Positions 53,858-62,395 of a stretch of DNA of 64,000 bases are shown piece by piece. Position numbers and translations under genes: made by a program. Location of the stretch: NCBI RefSeq assembly GCF_014212055.1, contig NZ_JACJVO010000032.1:186001-250000 (forward strand), read 5' to 3'. Each line of letters starts with the position of its first letter. The stretch's first letter is position 1. Source of the stretch: Cohnella zeiphila (lineage in GTDB: Bacteria > Bacillota > Bacilli > Paenibacillales > Paenibacillaceae). The notes under the pieces are model-generated. The model was given only the letters and a program-made list of their open reading frames with translations. It made no database searches and was not told the origin of the DNA.

Positions 53858-55390
53858 ATGACAGAGAAGACAACGAACCGGTATTCGCTGGATCTCGGCC
53901 GGACGTATCAGACGATCGACCATTTCGGCGCTTCGGGCGCCTGGTCGATGGATCCGATCGGGAAGATGTGGTCGGAGGAGAGCAAAACCCGAGTCGCCGA
54001 CCTCCTTTTCTCGCAAGAGAAAGGAATCGGGCTCAGCGGCTGGCGCTTCGCGATCGGGTCGGGCGGCGGCGAGGGCAACCCGGACTATCCGGAGCCGCTG
54101 CTGTGGCGCGGGCATTCCGACACGTTCAAGCCGACGTCGCATCTGCCGTACGACTGGAGCACGCACGAGGGCCAGCGCTGGTTCTTGAAGGCGGCGAAGC
54201 TTCGCGGCGTCGATCGAATCGTGGCGATGGCGTATTCCCCGCCGAGATGGCTCGCCAAGAACGGGCGGATCGCGCCGGACGAGAGCGTCGGACAGAGCAA
54301 TCTGGCCGACGACCGGATCGGCGAATTCGCCTGTTACCTGGCGGATATCGTCCGGCATTTCGCCGAGGAAGAGATTCCGTTCGACGTCATCAGCCCGGTC
54401 AACGAGCCTTCCTGGTGCTGGGACGATAGCCGGCAGGAAGGCAATCGCTACACGAACGAGCAGATCAAGTTGCTCGTGCGCGCGCTGCACGGGGAGCTGC
54501 GGAGGCGCAACCTGCCGACCGAGATCGATATCGCCGAAACCGCGGAGATTGCCGCCCTGCTGGATGACGAGGACGTGCAGGCGTTCGACCCGCGGCTTTC
54601 TTTTTATAAGGGGCACGGCAACGAAGCCAAACACGGGGGCAAATACCGCGAATATATCAAGGACTTCCTCGGGGATTCGGACTTCGCTCTCATGATCGGC
54701 AACAAGCTCTCTTATCATTCCTATTGGGCCGATCATGCGAACGACGGGGATCGCTTGCTGGCGTATCGGGAGCGGCTGAGACAGGCGCTGGACCGGCATG
54801 CGCCGGCGGCGAAGCTGTGGGAGACGGAGTACTGCAACCTGAACGCCGACGGAGCGGTCCGCGATTTGGGGATGGGGCTCGCGCTGTTCACCGCCCGCGT
54901 CATCCATCACGATCTGACGGTCGCCCGGGCGTCGGCGTGGAGCTGGTGGCTGGCGCTGTCCCCGCACGACTTCAAGGACGGGCTGATCTACACCGATTTC
55001 GCCCGTCGCGGCGATCCGGAGACGGTGCTGCCTTCCAAAACGCTGTGGGCGCTCGGCCATTACAGCCGCTTCGTTCGTCCGGGAGCGGCGAGGGTGGAGC
55101 TGGCCGGCCCGTCCGACAAGGACGGGCTGATGGCGTCCGCCTACGCGCATCCCGCGAACCGGACGCTGACGGTCGTCCTGCTCAATTACGCGGAACAAGC
55201 AGCGGACGTGGATTTGGCCGGCGAGCCGGGCTGGCCGGACGAGATGACCGGGTACTTGACGTCGGACCGCGAAGGGGACGATCTGCGCAGCTTCGGCGCC
55301 GTTCGTCCGTCCGAGCCGCTCGCCGTCCCGGGCCGGTCTATCGTTACGCTTCACGGGAGTCTTCCGGAGGGAGCCGGCTTTTCTCTTTGA
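53858..55390 (+). CDS. GH30-family glycoside hydrolase, beta-1,6-galactanase-like
   Basis: This 510-residue TIM-barrel enzyme plus C-terminal beta-sandwich begins QTIDHFGASGAWSMD. Its acid/base is Glu183 (SPVNEPSW) and its nucleophile is probably Glu324 (WETEYCN). The features NEP.W.W followed by RQEGNRYT resemble GH30 endo-beta-1,6-galactanases more than glucosylceramidases, but the subgroup is inferred. No signal peptide is present. The start is ATG 53858 behind TAGGAGG. Its 3' end overlaps the convergent AraC gene by 47 bases. Confidence 0.88.
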   Translation: MTEKTTNRYSLDLGRTYQTIDHFGASGAWSMDPIGKMWSEESKTRVADLLFSQEKGIGLSGWRFAIGSGGGEGNPDYPEPLLWRGHSDTFKPTSHLPYDWSTHEGQRWFLKAAKLRGVDRIVAMAYSPPRWLAKNGRIAPDESVGQSNLADDRIGEFACYLADIVRHFAEEEIPFDVISPVNEPSWCWDDSRQEGNRYTNEQIKLLVRALHGELRRRNLPTEIDIAETAEIAALLDDEDVQAFDPRLSFYKGHGNEAKHGGKYREYIKDFLGDSDFALMIGNKLSYHSYWADHANDGDRLLAYRERLRQALDRHAPAAKLWETEYCNLNADGAVRDLGMGLALFTARVIHHDLTVARASAWSWWLALSPHDFKDGLIYTDFARRGDPETVLPSKTLWALGHYSRFVRPGAARVELAGPSDKDGLMASAYAHPANRTLTVVLLNYAEQAADVDLAGEPGWPDEMTGYLTSDREGDDLRSFGAVRPSEPLAVPGRSIVTLHGSLPEGAGFSL

Positions 55391-56225
55391 GAGACTTGCG
55401 GTACTGCGACGGGTTCATGCCGAAATACTTGGTGAACTGCCTCGTGAAATAGTCCGGCGAATTAAAGCCGACGTCCAGCGCGATATCGGTCACCGTTCGT
55501 TCGGTAAAAGCAAGCTTTTTCTCCGCCTGCTTCAGGCGGTATTTGAGCAGCGTGTCGATGATGGATTCCCCGACCTGTTCCTTGAACAGGTGCGTCAGGC
55601 GGGACGGAGACAGACATACCGTCTGGGCCAAATCCTCGATTTGGTGGGAATCCATGTACCGCTGCGACAGCAGGGTCAGCACTTCCTTGACCCGCGGGTC
55701 CATATATTTGTCGCTCGTATCCTCGTTGGAGATGAGCAGGATGATCTCCTCAAGCGCATTCATCGCCAGTTCTTCCCGATGAGACAGAAGAGGTTCCAGA
55801 TTATAGCGAATGGTCCGCATAAAAGCGTGCTGAATGTACGTTTTGTGCGTTTTGTTCCGGATGGGCATATGGATGAGCGGATGCGTCGCCTTGGGCAGCC
55901 GAATCCAATCCAGCCATCGCTCGTTCGGCATAAAATGAGCCCACAGCTTCTCCCACGCGTTGTCCGGAGCCGTGTAGAAATAATGCGGGGTACCGGGCGG
56001 GATGACGGTGATGTCCCCTTCCTTGCTCTCCAGCACGCTGCCGTTATTCTCGATCAGGCCTTTCCCGGACAGCGTATACATGATCAGCCAATCCTTCGTT
56101 CCCGCGGAACGAAAGCACGTATACCCGTACGGCTGGTTGTAGTACTCGGCCACGAGAATTCCCGGAGGGTGCGTCCAAGATTCGCGAATAGCCGGATCGT
56201 GAGGGTGAATCGGCATCTTCATCAT
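55344..56225 (-). CDS. AraC-family regulator with cupin sensor domain
   Basis: This protein of up to 293 residues has an N-terminal cupin-type sugar-sensing domain (about 15-130, GDITVIPPGTPHYFY) and a C-terminal AraC helix-turn-helix pair (IEDLAQTVCLSPSRLTHLF, VTDIALDVGFNSPDYFTRQF). It is the only regulator in the glycan locus and is divergent from the GH2-discoidin gene, so it should sense an imported sugar and activate the importer and hydrolases. Among the starts 56225, 56222 and 56216, the last has the best spacing from AAAGGA. Its 3' end overlaps the GH30 gene. Confidence 0.93.
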   Translation of the reverse strand: MMKMPIHPHDPAIRESWTHPPGILVAEYYNQPYGYTCFRSAGTKDWLIMYTLSGKGLIENNGSVLESKEGDITVIPPGTPHYFYTAPDNAWEKLWAHFMPNERWLDWIRLPKATHPLIHMPIRNKTHKTYIQHAFMRTIRYNLEPLLSHREELAMNALEEIILLISNEDTSDKYMDPRVKEVLTLLSQRYMDSHQIEDLAQTVCLSPSRLTHLFKEQVGESIIDTLLKYRLKQAEKKLAFTERTVTDIALDVGFNSPDYFTRQFTKYFGMNPSQYRKSLKEKSRLPPEDSREA

Positions 56226-56331
56226 TCCTTTCGCTCGGTCTCATTCTACAACCGGGAAAGAAGAAATATCAATAGATAATAGGCATTTGCATGTTGAAAA
56301 ATTGACCAATGGCACGATTTGGAGGTTCCGT

Positions 56332-59300
56332 ATGACAACTTTATCGCAGCCGATTCCTACAACTTTAGATGTATCCGGGCAGTGGCGGTACCGCCTGGAT
56401 TCCGCCGATGCCGGACTGGAGCAAGGATGGTACGAAGATACTTTTCACGAGGAAGATCGGCTTCGCCTGCCCGGAACGACCAATGAGAACGGAGTGGGCG
56501 AGGAACCGGTTTTCCCGGCCGAGCTGAACAAAGAGACGGTACGCTCGCTCAGGCAGCGGCACCGTTACGTAGGCGCCGTTTGGTACCAAAGGGAAATTCG
56601 GATTCCCGACGACTGGTCCGATAAGCTGGCGACGCTTTTCCTGGAGCGGGTCATGTTCGAATCGCGCGTCTGGATCGACGGGCGGGAAGCGGGCATGCAG
56701 GACAGTCTGTCGGTCCCCCATCGGTTCGACGTGTCGGGCTTGCTTCGGCCGGGCGGTACGCATCGGCTGACGATTCGCGTCGACAACCGCGACTGCCGGC
56801 ATATCGGGCCTTACCCGAGCGCTTATACGGACGAGACCCAGACGATCTGGAACGGAATCGTCGGCCGAATGGAGCTGCAGGCTTCCGAACGGATTCGGCT
56901 GCAAGACGTGCAGGTTTATCCCGATGCGGCGGCCCGGACTCTCTTGGTGAACGTCAAGGCGGAAAATCGTACGGGAACGGAAGCGGAGGCGGACGTGAAG
57001 CTGTCGGTGCGCCGCGGCGGATCGGAGGCGCAATCCGCCTCTTTCCGGCTTGCGTTGACGCCGTCGGCGTCGCAATCCTTCGAGCTGGAATTCGCGTTGG
57101 GGAACGATTGCCCGCTGTGGGATGAATTTTCGCCCGCGCTGCATGAACTGACCGTATCGCTGGAAGCAGACGGCGAGAGCAGGCGGCTGCAAGACCGGCG
57201 GACCGTCTCGTTCGGGATGAGAACGTTCGCGGCCGAAGGGACGCAGTTCGCGGTCAACGGCCGGCGGACATTCCTGCGCGGCACGCTCGATTGCTGCATC
57301 TATCCGCTGACCGGGTATCCGCCGATGGAGGAGGCTCCTTGGGATCGTATTTTCCGAATCGTGAAGGATTACGGCTTGAACCATGTTCGCTTCCATTCGT
57401 GGTGTCCGCCGGAGGCCGCCTTCCGGGCGGCGGACCGTCTCGGCGTCTACCTTCAGGTAGAGGGCCCGGTGTGGATGGACAATTGGAATTTGCCGGTGGG
57501 CAGTCATCCCGAGCATTACCGCTATTTGCCGGAAGAAGCGGCGCGGATTATCGATACGTACGGGAATCATCCTTCCTTCTGTCTCTATAGTAACGGCAAC
57601 GAACTGAACGGCGACTTTACGCTGCTGCACGACATCGTCGTCGCGTTGAAGGGGCGGCATCCCAGGCCGAGACAGCTGTTTACGCTTACGGCCAACTGGG
57701 ACCGCCCGCTGGATCCGGCGGACGATTACTTCATCGCCCAGACGGTGGACGGGGTCGGCGTGCGGGGCCAATATTTCCCGGACCGGCTGACGGATACGAC
57801 GGAGCTGGAATACGGCGAGGCGGTGGCGAAGCGGCCCGTGCCCGTCATCTCTCACGAAGTCGGCCAGTACACGGTGTATCCCAATATGGACGAGATCGCC
57901 AAGTATACGGGCTGCCTGAAGCCGACCAATCTCGAAGCGATTCGGCGCGATCTGACCGCCCGCCGGCTGCTGCAGGACGCTCCCAAGTTTACGGAAGGCT
58001 CCGGGAAACTGGCGGTGCAGCTGTACCGGGACGAGATCGAGGCGGCGCTGCGGACGCCCGGCATGGGCGGGTTTCAACTGCTCGACCTGCACGATTTTCC
58101 CGGCCAGAGCACGGCGACCGTCGGCATCCTCGACGCCTTCTGGGACTCGAAGGGACTGATCGAACCCGGGGAGTTCCGGCAGTTCTGCGGACCGACAATT
58201 GTCTTGCTAGAAATGCCCAAACGAATTTATACTCAGAAAGAGACATGGCGCGCTGCGATCAAGATATCTCATTACGGCGCGGAAGATCTCGCGGATGCGG
58301 AAGCGGTATGGTCCATTCGCACGGCCGGCGGGATGACGTTGGACGAAGGCAAGCTGTACATTTCCGCCGTCGCTCAAGGCAGCACCGTCAAGCTGGGCGA
58401 CGTCTCGTCGGATGCGCTCGCGGGAGCGGCGGCGCCGGAGAAGCTGCGCGTGGACGTCCGCGTGACGGGAACCGACATCGCGAACGCTTGGGAGATCTGG
58501 GTGTACCCGGCTTATGTAAGCGATGCCGAAGCCGTCTCCGGCGAGGGCGGCACGATCGTTGCCCGGACCTTGGACAAGACGACGCTGGCCCATCTGGAAC
58601 GCGGAGGAAGCGCGCTGCTGCTGCCGTTCGAATCGGGGCGGGAGGCTGCGAATCCCGGGAAGTTCGTACCGGTGTTTTGGAGTCCGGTGCATTTCTCCAG
58701 CGAGGATCCGTGCGGCATTTATGCGCAGGCCGGCCATCCGGCGTTCCGGCTGTTTCCGACCGGCGCCTACGCCAGCTATCCGTGGAAGGACCTGCTCGAC
58801 AACTCGTCCTCGCTGAGCTTGGATATCATCGATGCGGACATACAACCGATCGTTCAGGTCGTTCCGAACTTCTACCACAACCAGCGGCTCGCGAACCTGT
58901 TCGAATGCAGAGTGGGCAAGGGCAAAGCGCTCGTCTGCTCCATCGACCTGACCAGCCGGCTGGAAGCCCGTCCGGCCGCGCGCCAGCTGCGGGCAAGCCT
59001 GCTCGATTATATGGAGCGGGAGACTTTCATGCCGGACGCGGAGCTTGCGCCGGAGCAACTGCGACGGTTGTTGCAGGGGCGCGAGCGGGCAGAAGATCAG
59101 GCCCGGAAGCTGATCGGCGAAGAGCTGGCTACCGGCCGCGAAGCGGCCGCATCCAGCGAGATGAGCGCCGGCTACTCGGCCGGCAAGGGCAACGACGGAA
59201 TCGGGCATACCTTATGGCGCGCGGCGGACGATCAGCCGGGACATTGGTGGCAGGTCGATCTGGGGGACGTCCGGCACATTGCCGGCACCCGGGTGCAATT

Positions 59301-59556
59301 CTCGCACGCGGCCCATTACTTGTACGTGATCCAGGTATCCGACGACGGGGCGGATTGGCGGGTAGCCGTCAATCAGACCGGCCAGACGGACAGCGGGCAG
59401 ATCCGGATCGATCCTTTCGAGGAGCGGGCGCGGTTTGTCCGGATCGTCTACAACGGGCTGGCGCCCGGCGTGTCGGCGGGACATTATTCGTTCGAGGTGT
59501 ACGGAGGGGAAACGAATGGGCAGGAAAGCGGTATTTCTGGCGAACCGGAACCATAA
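56332..59556 (+). CDS. GH2-type glycoside hydrolase with C-terminal discoidin (F5/8 type C) domain
   Basis: This 1074-residue enzyme has the same GH2 layout as the gene at 51048 (GTTNENGVG, WYQREIRIP, IWNGIVGRMEL), with acid/base Glu424 (YSNGNELNGD) and nucleophile candidate Glu509 (SHEVGQY). A C-terminal domain from about residue 940 (WRAADDQPGHWWQVDLGDV, GHYSFEVYGG) is F5/8 type C/CBM32-like and probably binds sugar. There is no signal peptide. The start is ATG 56332 after TTGGAGG. Its last 41 bases overlap the dehydrogenase gene. The substrate is unknown. Confidence 0.88.
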   Translation: MTTLSQPIPTTLDVSGQWRYRLDSADAGLEQGWYEDTFHEEDRLRLPGTTNENGVGEEPVFPAELNKETVRSLRQRHRYVGAVWYQREIRIPDDWSDKLATLFLERVMFESRVWIDGREAGMQDSLSVPHRFDVSGLLRPGGTHRLTIRVDNRDCRHIGPYPSAYTDETQTIWNGIVGRMELQASERIRLQDVQVYPDAAARTLLVNVKAENRTGTEAEADVKLSVRRGGSEAQSASFRLALTPSASQSFELEFALGNDCPLWDEFSPALHELTVSLEADGESRRLQDRRTVSFGMRTFAAEGTQFAVNGRRTFLRGTLDCCIYPLTGYPPMEEAPWDRIFRIVKDYGLNHVRFHSWCPPEAAFRAADRLGVYLQVEGPVWMDNWNLPVGSHPEHYRYLPEEAARIIDTYGNHPSFCLYSNGNELNGDFTLLHDIVVALKGRHPRPRQLFTLTANWDRPLDPADDYFIAQTVDGVGVRGQYFPDRLTDTTELEYGEAVAKRPVPVISHEVGQYTVYPNMDEIAKYTGCLKPTNLEAIRRDLTARRLLQDAPKFTEGSGKLAVQLYRDEIEAALRTPGMGGFQLLDLHDFPGQSTATVGILDAFWDSKGLIEPGEFRQFCGPTIVLLEMPKRIYTQKETWRAAIKISHYGAEDLADAEAVWSIRTAGGMTLDEGKLYISAVAQGSTVKLGDVSSDALAGAAAPEKLRVDVRVTGTDIANAWEIWVYPAYVSDAEAVSGEGGTIVARTLDKTTLAHLERGGSALLLPFESGREAANPGKFVPVFWSPVHFSSEDPCGIYAQAGHPAFRLFPTGAYASYPWKDLLDNSSSLSLDIIDADIQPIVQVVPNFYHNQRLANLFECRVGKGKALVCSIDLTSRLEARPAARQLRASLLDYMERETFMPDAELAPEQLRRLLQGRERAEDQARKLIGEELATGREAAASSEMSAGYSAGKGNDGIGHTLWRAADDQPGHWWQVDLGDVRHIAGTRVQFSHAAHYLYVIQVSDDGADWRVAVNQTGQTDSGQIRIDPFEERARFVRIVYNGLAPGVSAGHYSFEVYGGETNGQESGISGEPEP

Positions 59557-60523
59557 TTCGATTCAGCAAGTGTATAACGACGATATGATGCGGCAACTGA
59601 ACGAGCTGGTGGATCTCCATCCGGACATCATCGACCGCGGGTTGCTGGAAGAGCATCGGGATCTTTTGCGGGAGGCCGAGATCGCTTTCTCCACCTGGGG
59701 AATGTTCGAGCTGACGCCCGACGAGATCGGGCGCTATCTGCCGAATCTCAAAGCCGTGTTCTATGCCGCCGGTTCCGTGCAATATTTCGCCCGGCCGTTC
59801 CTGGACCGGCAGATTATGGTCGTCAGCGCCTGGGCCGCGAACAGCATCCCGGTCGCCGAATATACGGTGGCCCAAATTCTATTGGCCAACAAAGGGATTT
59901 TGCCGACGCTGTCCCGCTGCAAGCACGATCGCGGGGAAGCCGACCGCTTCGCCCAGAACTATCCGGGCAATTACGGCACCAAGGTAGGCATTCTCGGGAT
60001 GGGCATGATCGGCAGCAAGGTCGTCGAGCTGCTCCGTCCTTACCAGCTGGAAGTTTACGTATACGATCCGTTCCTGACCGAGGAGCGCGCGAAGGCGGCC
60101 GGCGTGCGCCAAACCGATCTGGAGACGATCTTCGCCGAGTGCCAGACGATCTCGAATCACTTGGCCAACAACCCGCAAACGGTCGGCATTCTGAACAAGG
60201 CCCATTTCGGCCGGATGCAGCCGTACGCGACGTTCATCAATACCGGACGAGGCGCGCAAGTGGCGGAGCAAGATCTCATCCGGGCGATGAGGGAAGTGCC
60301 GACCCGAACCGCGCTTCTCGACGTCACTTACCCCGAGCCGCCGCTTCCGGACAGCGAGCTGCTGACGTTGGACAACGTGTGGCTGACTCCCCACGTGGCG
60401 GGAAGCCAGCAACGGGAGGTCGTCCGGATGGCGGAATTCATGGTCGAAGAGTGCCGGCACTATCTGGCGGGAGAGACCGTGAACTATCAGGTGACGCCGG
60501 CCATGCTGGCCACCATGGCTTAG
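59516..60523 (+). CDS. D-isomer-specific 2-hydroxyacid dehydrogenase family protein
   Basis: This 335-residue NAD(P)-dependent dehydrogenase has the Rossmann signature VGILGMGMIGSKVVELL, the arginine region NTGRGAQVAEQDLI, the glutamate region DVTYPEPPLP and the histidine LTPHVAGS, as in this family. The catalytic Arg, Glu and His positions are all present. It overlaps the GH2 gene by 41 bases and starts at ATG 59516 after ACGGAGGGG. In this locus it could oxidise or reduce a sugar acid or keto-sugar freed from the glycan; the substrate is inferred. Confidence 0.9.
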   Translation: MGRKAVFLANRNHNSIQQVYNDDMMRQLNELVDLHPDIIDRGLLEEHRDLLREAEIAFSTWGMFELTPDEIGRYLPNLKAVFYAAGSVQYFARPFLDRQIMVVSAWAANSIPVAEYTVAQILLANKGILPTLSRCKHDRGEADRFAQNYPGNYGTKVGILGMGMIGSKVVELLRPYQLEVYVYDPFLTEERAKAAGVRQTDLETIFAECQTISNHLANNPQTVGILNKAHFGRMQPYATFINTGRGAQVAEQDLIRAMREVPTRTALLDVTYPEPPLPDSELLTLDNVWLTPHVAGSQQREVVRMAEFMVEECRHYLAGETVNYQVTPAMLATMA

Positions 60524-60540
60524 ACGGGAGGAGCGAGGAC

Positions 60541-61314
60541 ATGTTCAAACCTGGTCTGATCTCCATCACGTTCCGACAGCTTCCTCCGGAGCGGATTATC
60601 GAGTTGGCCGTTCAAGCCGGCCTGAAGGCGATCGAATGGGGCGGGGACATTCACGTTCCCCACGGCGACCCGAAGCGCGCGGAGGAAGTCGGCTTCCGAA
60701 CCCGCGCGGCGGGGCTCGAAACGGCCTCCTACGGCTCGTATTACCGCGTCGGCAACCGGCATGTCGGACAGGGAGAACCGATGGAGTTCGAACGGGTGCT
60801 GGAGACGGCGGAAGCGCTCGGCGCTCCGGCCATCCGCGTCTGGGCGGGCGACCGCGGTTCGGCGTCGGCGGATGAAGAGTGGCGCGCTTTGGTCGCCGAG
60901 GATGCCCGGCGCATCGCCGATCTGGCTGCCGCCAAAGGAATCTCGATCGGCTTCGAGTACCATGGCAACACGTTGACGGACACGGCCGAATCGGCGGTCC
61001 GGCTGTATCGCGCCATCGACCATCCGAACGTTCGCAGCCACTGGCAGCCCCAGACAAGCCTGACCCCGGAACAGAACGAGCAGGCGCTCCGCCAAGCGCT
61101 GCCCTGGCTGGCGAATCTGCACGTGTTCCAGTGGCTGCCGAACCTGCGCTGTCCGTTGGCGGACGGGCAGGAGGAATGGCGGCGATACTTCGCCGCCGCT
61201 TCCGAAGCCGAGCCGGGCGGGGCCCGCTATGCGCTCATGGAGTTCGTGAAGGACGACGATCCGGAGCAGTTCCTGCAAGACGCCGCCGCTCTTCATCGCA
61301 TTTTGGCGAACTGA
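60541..61314 (+). CDS. Sugar phosphate isomerase/epimerase (xylose isomerase-like TIM barrel)
   Basis: This 257-residue protein begins MFKPGLISITFRQLPPERII and has the AP-endonuclease-2/xylose isomerase TIM-barrel pattern: AIEWGGDIH, a metal-site glutamate in IGFEYHGNTLTD, and MEFVKDD near the end. Members act as isomerases or epimerases on sugars, inosols or their acids. It is the last gene of the locus, 17 bases after the dehydrogenase, and is followed by a hairpin. The likely task is to convert the product of the dehydrogenase; this is inference from the operon. Confidence 0.87.
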   Translation: MFKPGLISITFRQLPPERIIELAVQAGLKAIEWGGDIHVPHGDPKRAEEVGFRTRAAGLETASYGSYYRVGNRHVGQGEPMEFERVLETAEALGAPAIRVWAGDRGSASADEEWRALVAEDARRIADLAAAKGISIGFEYHGNTLTDTAESAVRLYRAIDHPNVRSHWQPQTSLTPEQNEQALRQALPWLANLHVFQWLPNLRCPLADGQEEWRRYFAAASEAEPGGARYALMEFVKDDDPEQFLQDAAALHRILAN

Positions 61315-61354
61315 CGGTCGGCGCCGGCTTCTCGGTTAGGCCGACTGCAACCAA

Positions 61355-61396
61355 ACGCGCACCCTGCGATGATATTCGTCGCAGGGTGCGCGTCTT
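61355..61396 (+). terminator. Hairpin terminator of the glycan locus
   Basis: A perfect 15-bp stem (61355-61369 with 61379-61393) with a nine-base loop is followed by a short T-rich stretch (CTTTGC). Confidence 0.75.
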
Positions 61397-61448
61397 TGCG
61401 TGCATTCCTTCATCCCATTCCTTCGAAGTTCCGCCTCATGTACGTAAT

Positions 61449-61575
61449 CCGGTTATTCTCTTCCGCCCGCTTCGCCGATTTCTCGCTCAAGTGAGTAAAC
61501 CGGTTGCTCTCTTCCGCCCGCTTCGCCGCTCTCCCCTCCATGAGAGCAAACTGGTTACCCTCTTCGACGAATCGC
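61449..61575. repeat. 51-bp tandem repeat
   Basis: The core CCGGTT..TCTCTTCCGCCCGCTTCGCCG begins at 61449 and again at 61500, exactly 51 bases apart. A third, weaker copy starts at 61551 (CTGGTTACCCTCTTCGACG). The unit is a multiple of three. The 281-base gap 61315-61595 contains these, the hairpin before them, and no supported gene. The unit number is small, and I know no named function. Confidence 0.6.
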
Positions 61576-61595
61576 ACAAGGCGAGCGCCCTGGGA

Positions 61596-62360
61596 CTACA
61601 TGCAGACGATCATCGCATTGCCTTCCGGATCGGCGGCAAAAAAATGATGGTCGAACTCGATCTCGTGGAGGATGCGGACGTTCTTCTCCTTCATGAAGCG
61701 ATAGGCTTCTTCGATGCGGGGAGCATTCAGCATAAAGGTGGGATACTTCTCCCACTCCCGATGGTGGCGGTTGTCGTCCAGCAGGATGTGCGTTCCGTTC
61801 TCCAGCTCGAACCAGTAGATCGGACCGCCGTCCTGGCGCTCCGGCTTGATGGCGTGCCCCAGCAGGCGGGCATACCACTCCGTCGCCCGCTTCAGATCGT
61901 CCACGGGCACGACGATCGATTGAATCCGGTTGCGAATCGGAAGGTCGTTCCGATACGGGCGGATCGGATTCGGATTTTTCCAGTCGGATTGAACGATCAT
62001 CAATACGTTATTTTCCGAGTCGCGAATATGGAAGAAGTCGAGCCCCTCATGAACGTGCCGGATGTCCAGCTCGATCGGGATGCCGCTGCGCTGCGCCCAC
62101 TCGTAGGATCGGCGAATATCCGGCGTTTTGAACATGCAGAAGGGATGCGGACGCCCCGGCACGTTGCGGTGATCGTCCAGCATCAGGTTGACTCCGTTGT
62201 CCATATCGAACTCGTAAAAAGGCCGCTCCGGATCCGTCTCCCCGACCGGGATGCCCAGAACGTCTCCGTACCAGGCCGTCATGGCCGGCAAATCGGAGAC
62301 ATGCAGGATGACGCCCCCCGCTACCCGTATTCCCGATCCTTGCTCCGTCAACGTTTTCAT
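61596..62360 (-). CDS. Two-domain VOC-family protein
   Basis: This 254-residue protein consists of two tandem VOC (glyoxalase/dioxygenase-fold) domains, about residues 12-122 and 133-254. Each begins with a strand like VILHVSDLPAMTAWYGDVLG and IVVPVDDLKRATEWYARLLG. Metal-ligand candidates are His in each first strand region and late glutamates. VOC members include glyoxalases, dioxygenases and resistance proteins; the reaction is not assigned. The start is ATG 62360 behind GGGAGG. It lies 35 bases after the sigma-factor gene in the same direction, so the two may be one operon. Confidence 0.9.
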   Translation of the reverse strand: MKTLTEQGSGIRVAGGVILHVSDLPAMTAWYGDVLGIPVGETDPERPFYEFDMDNGVNLMLDDHRNVPGRPHPFCMFKTPDIRRSYEWAQRSGIPIELDIRHVHEGLDFFHIRDSENNVLMIVQSDWKNPNPIRPYRNDLPIRNRIQSIVVPVDDLKRATEWYARLLGHAIKPERQDGGPIYWFELENGTHILLDDNRHHREWEKYPTFMLNAPRIEEAYRFMKEKNVRILHEIEFDHHFFAADPEGNAMIVCM

Positions 62361-62395
62361 CTTTCGATTCCTCCCTTGGTTGGACGCCTTCCCTA

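Noticed and set aside
61449..61575. CRISPR array
   Set aside because: There are only two good copies, with no constant short repeat separated by unrelated spacers and no cas genes in the window.
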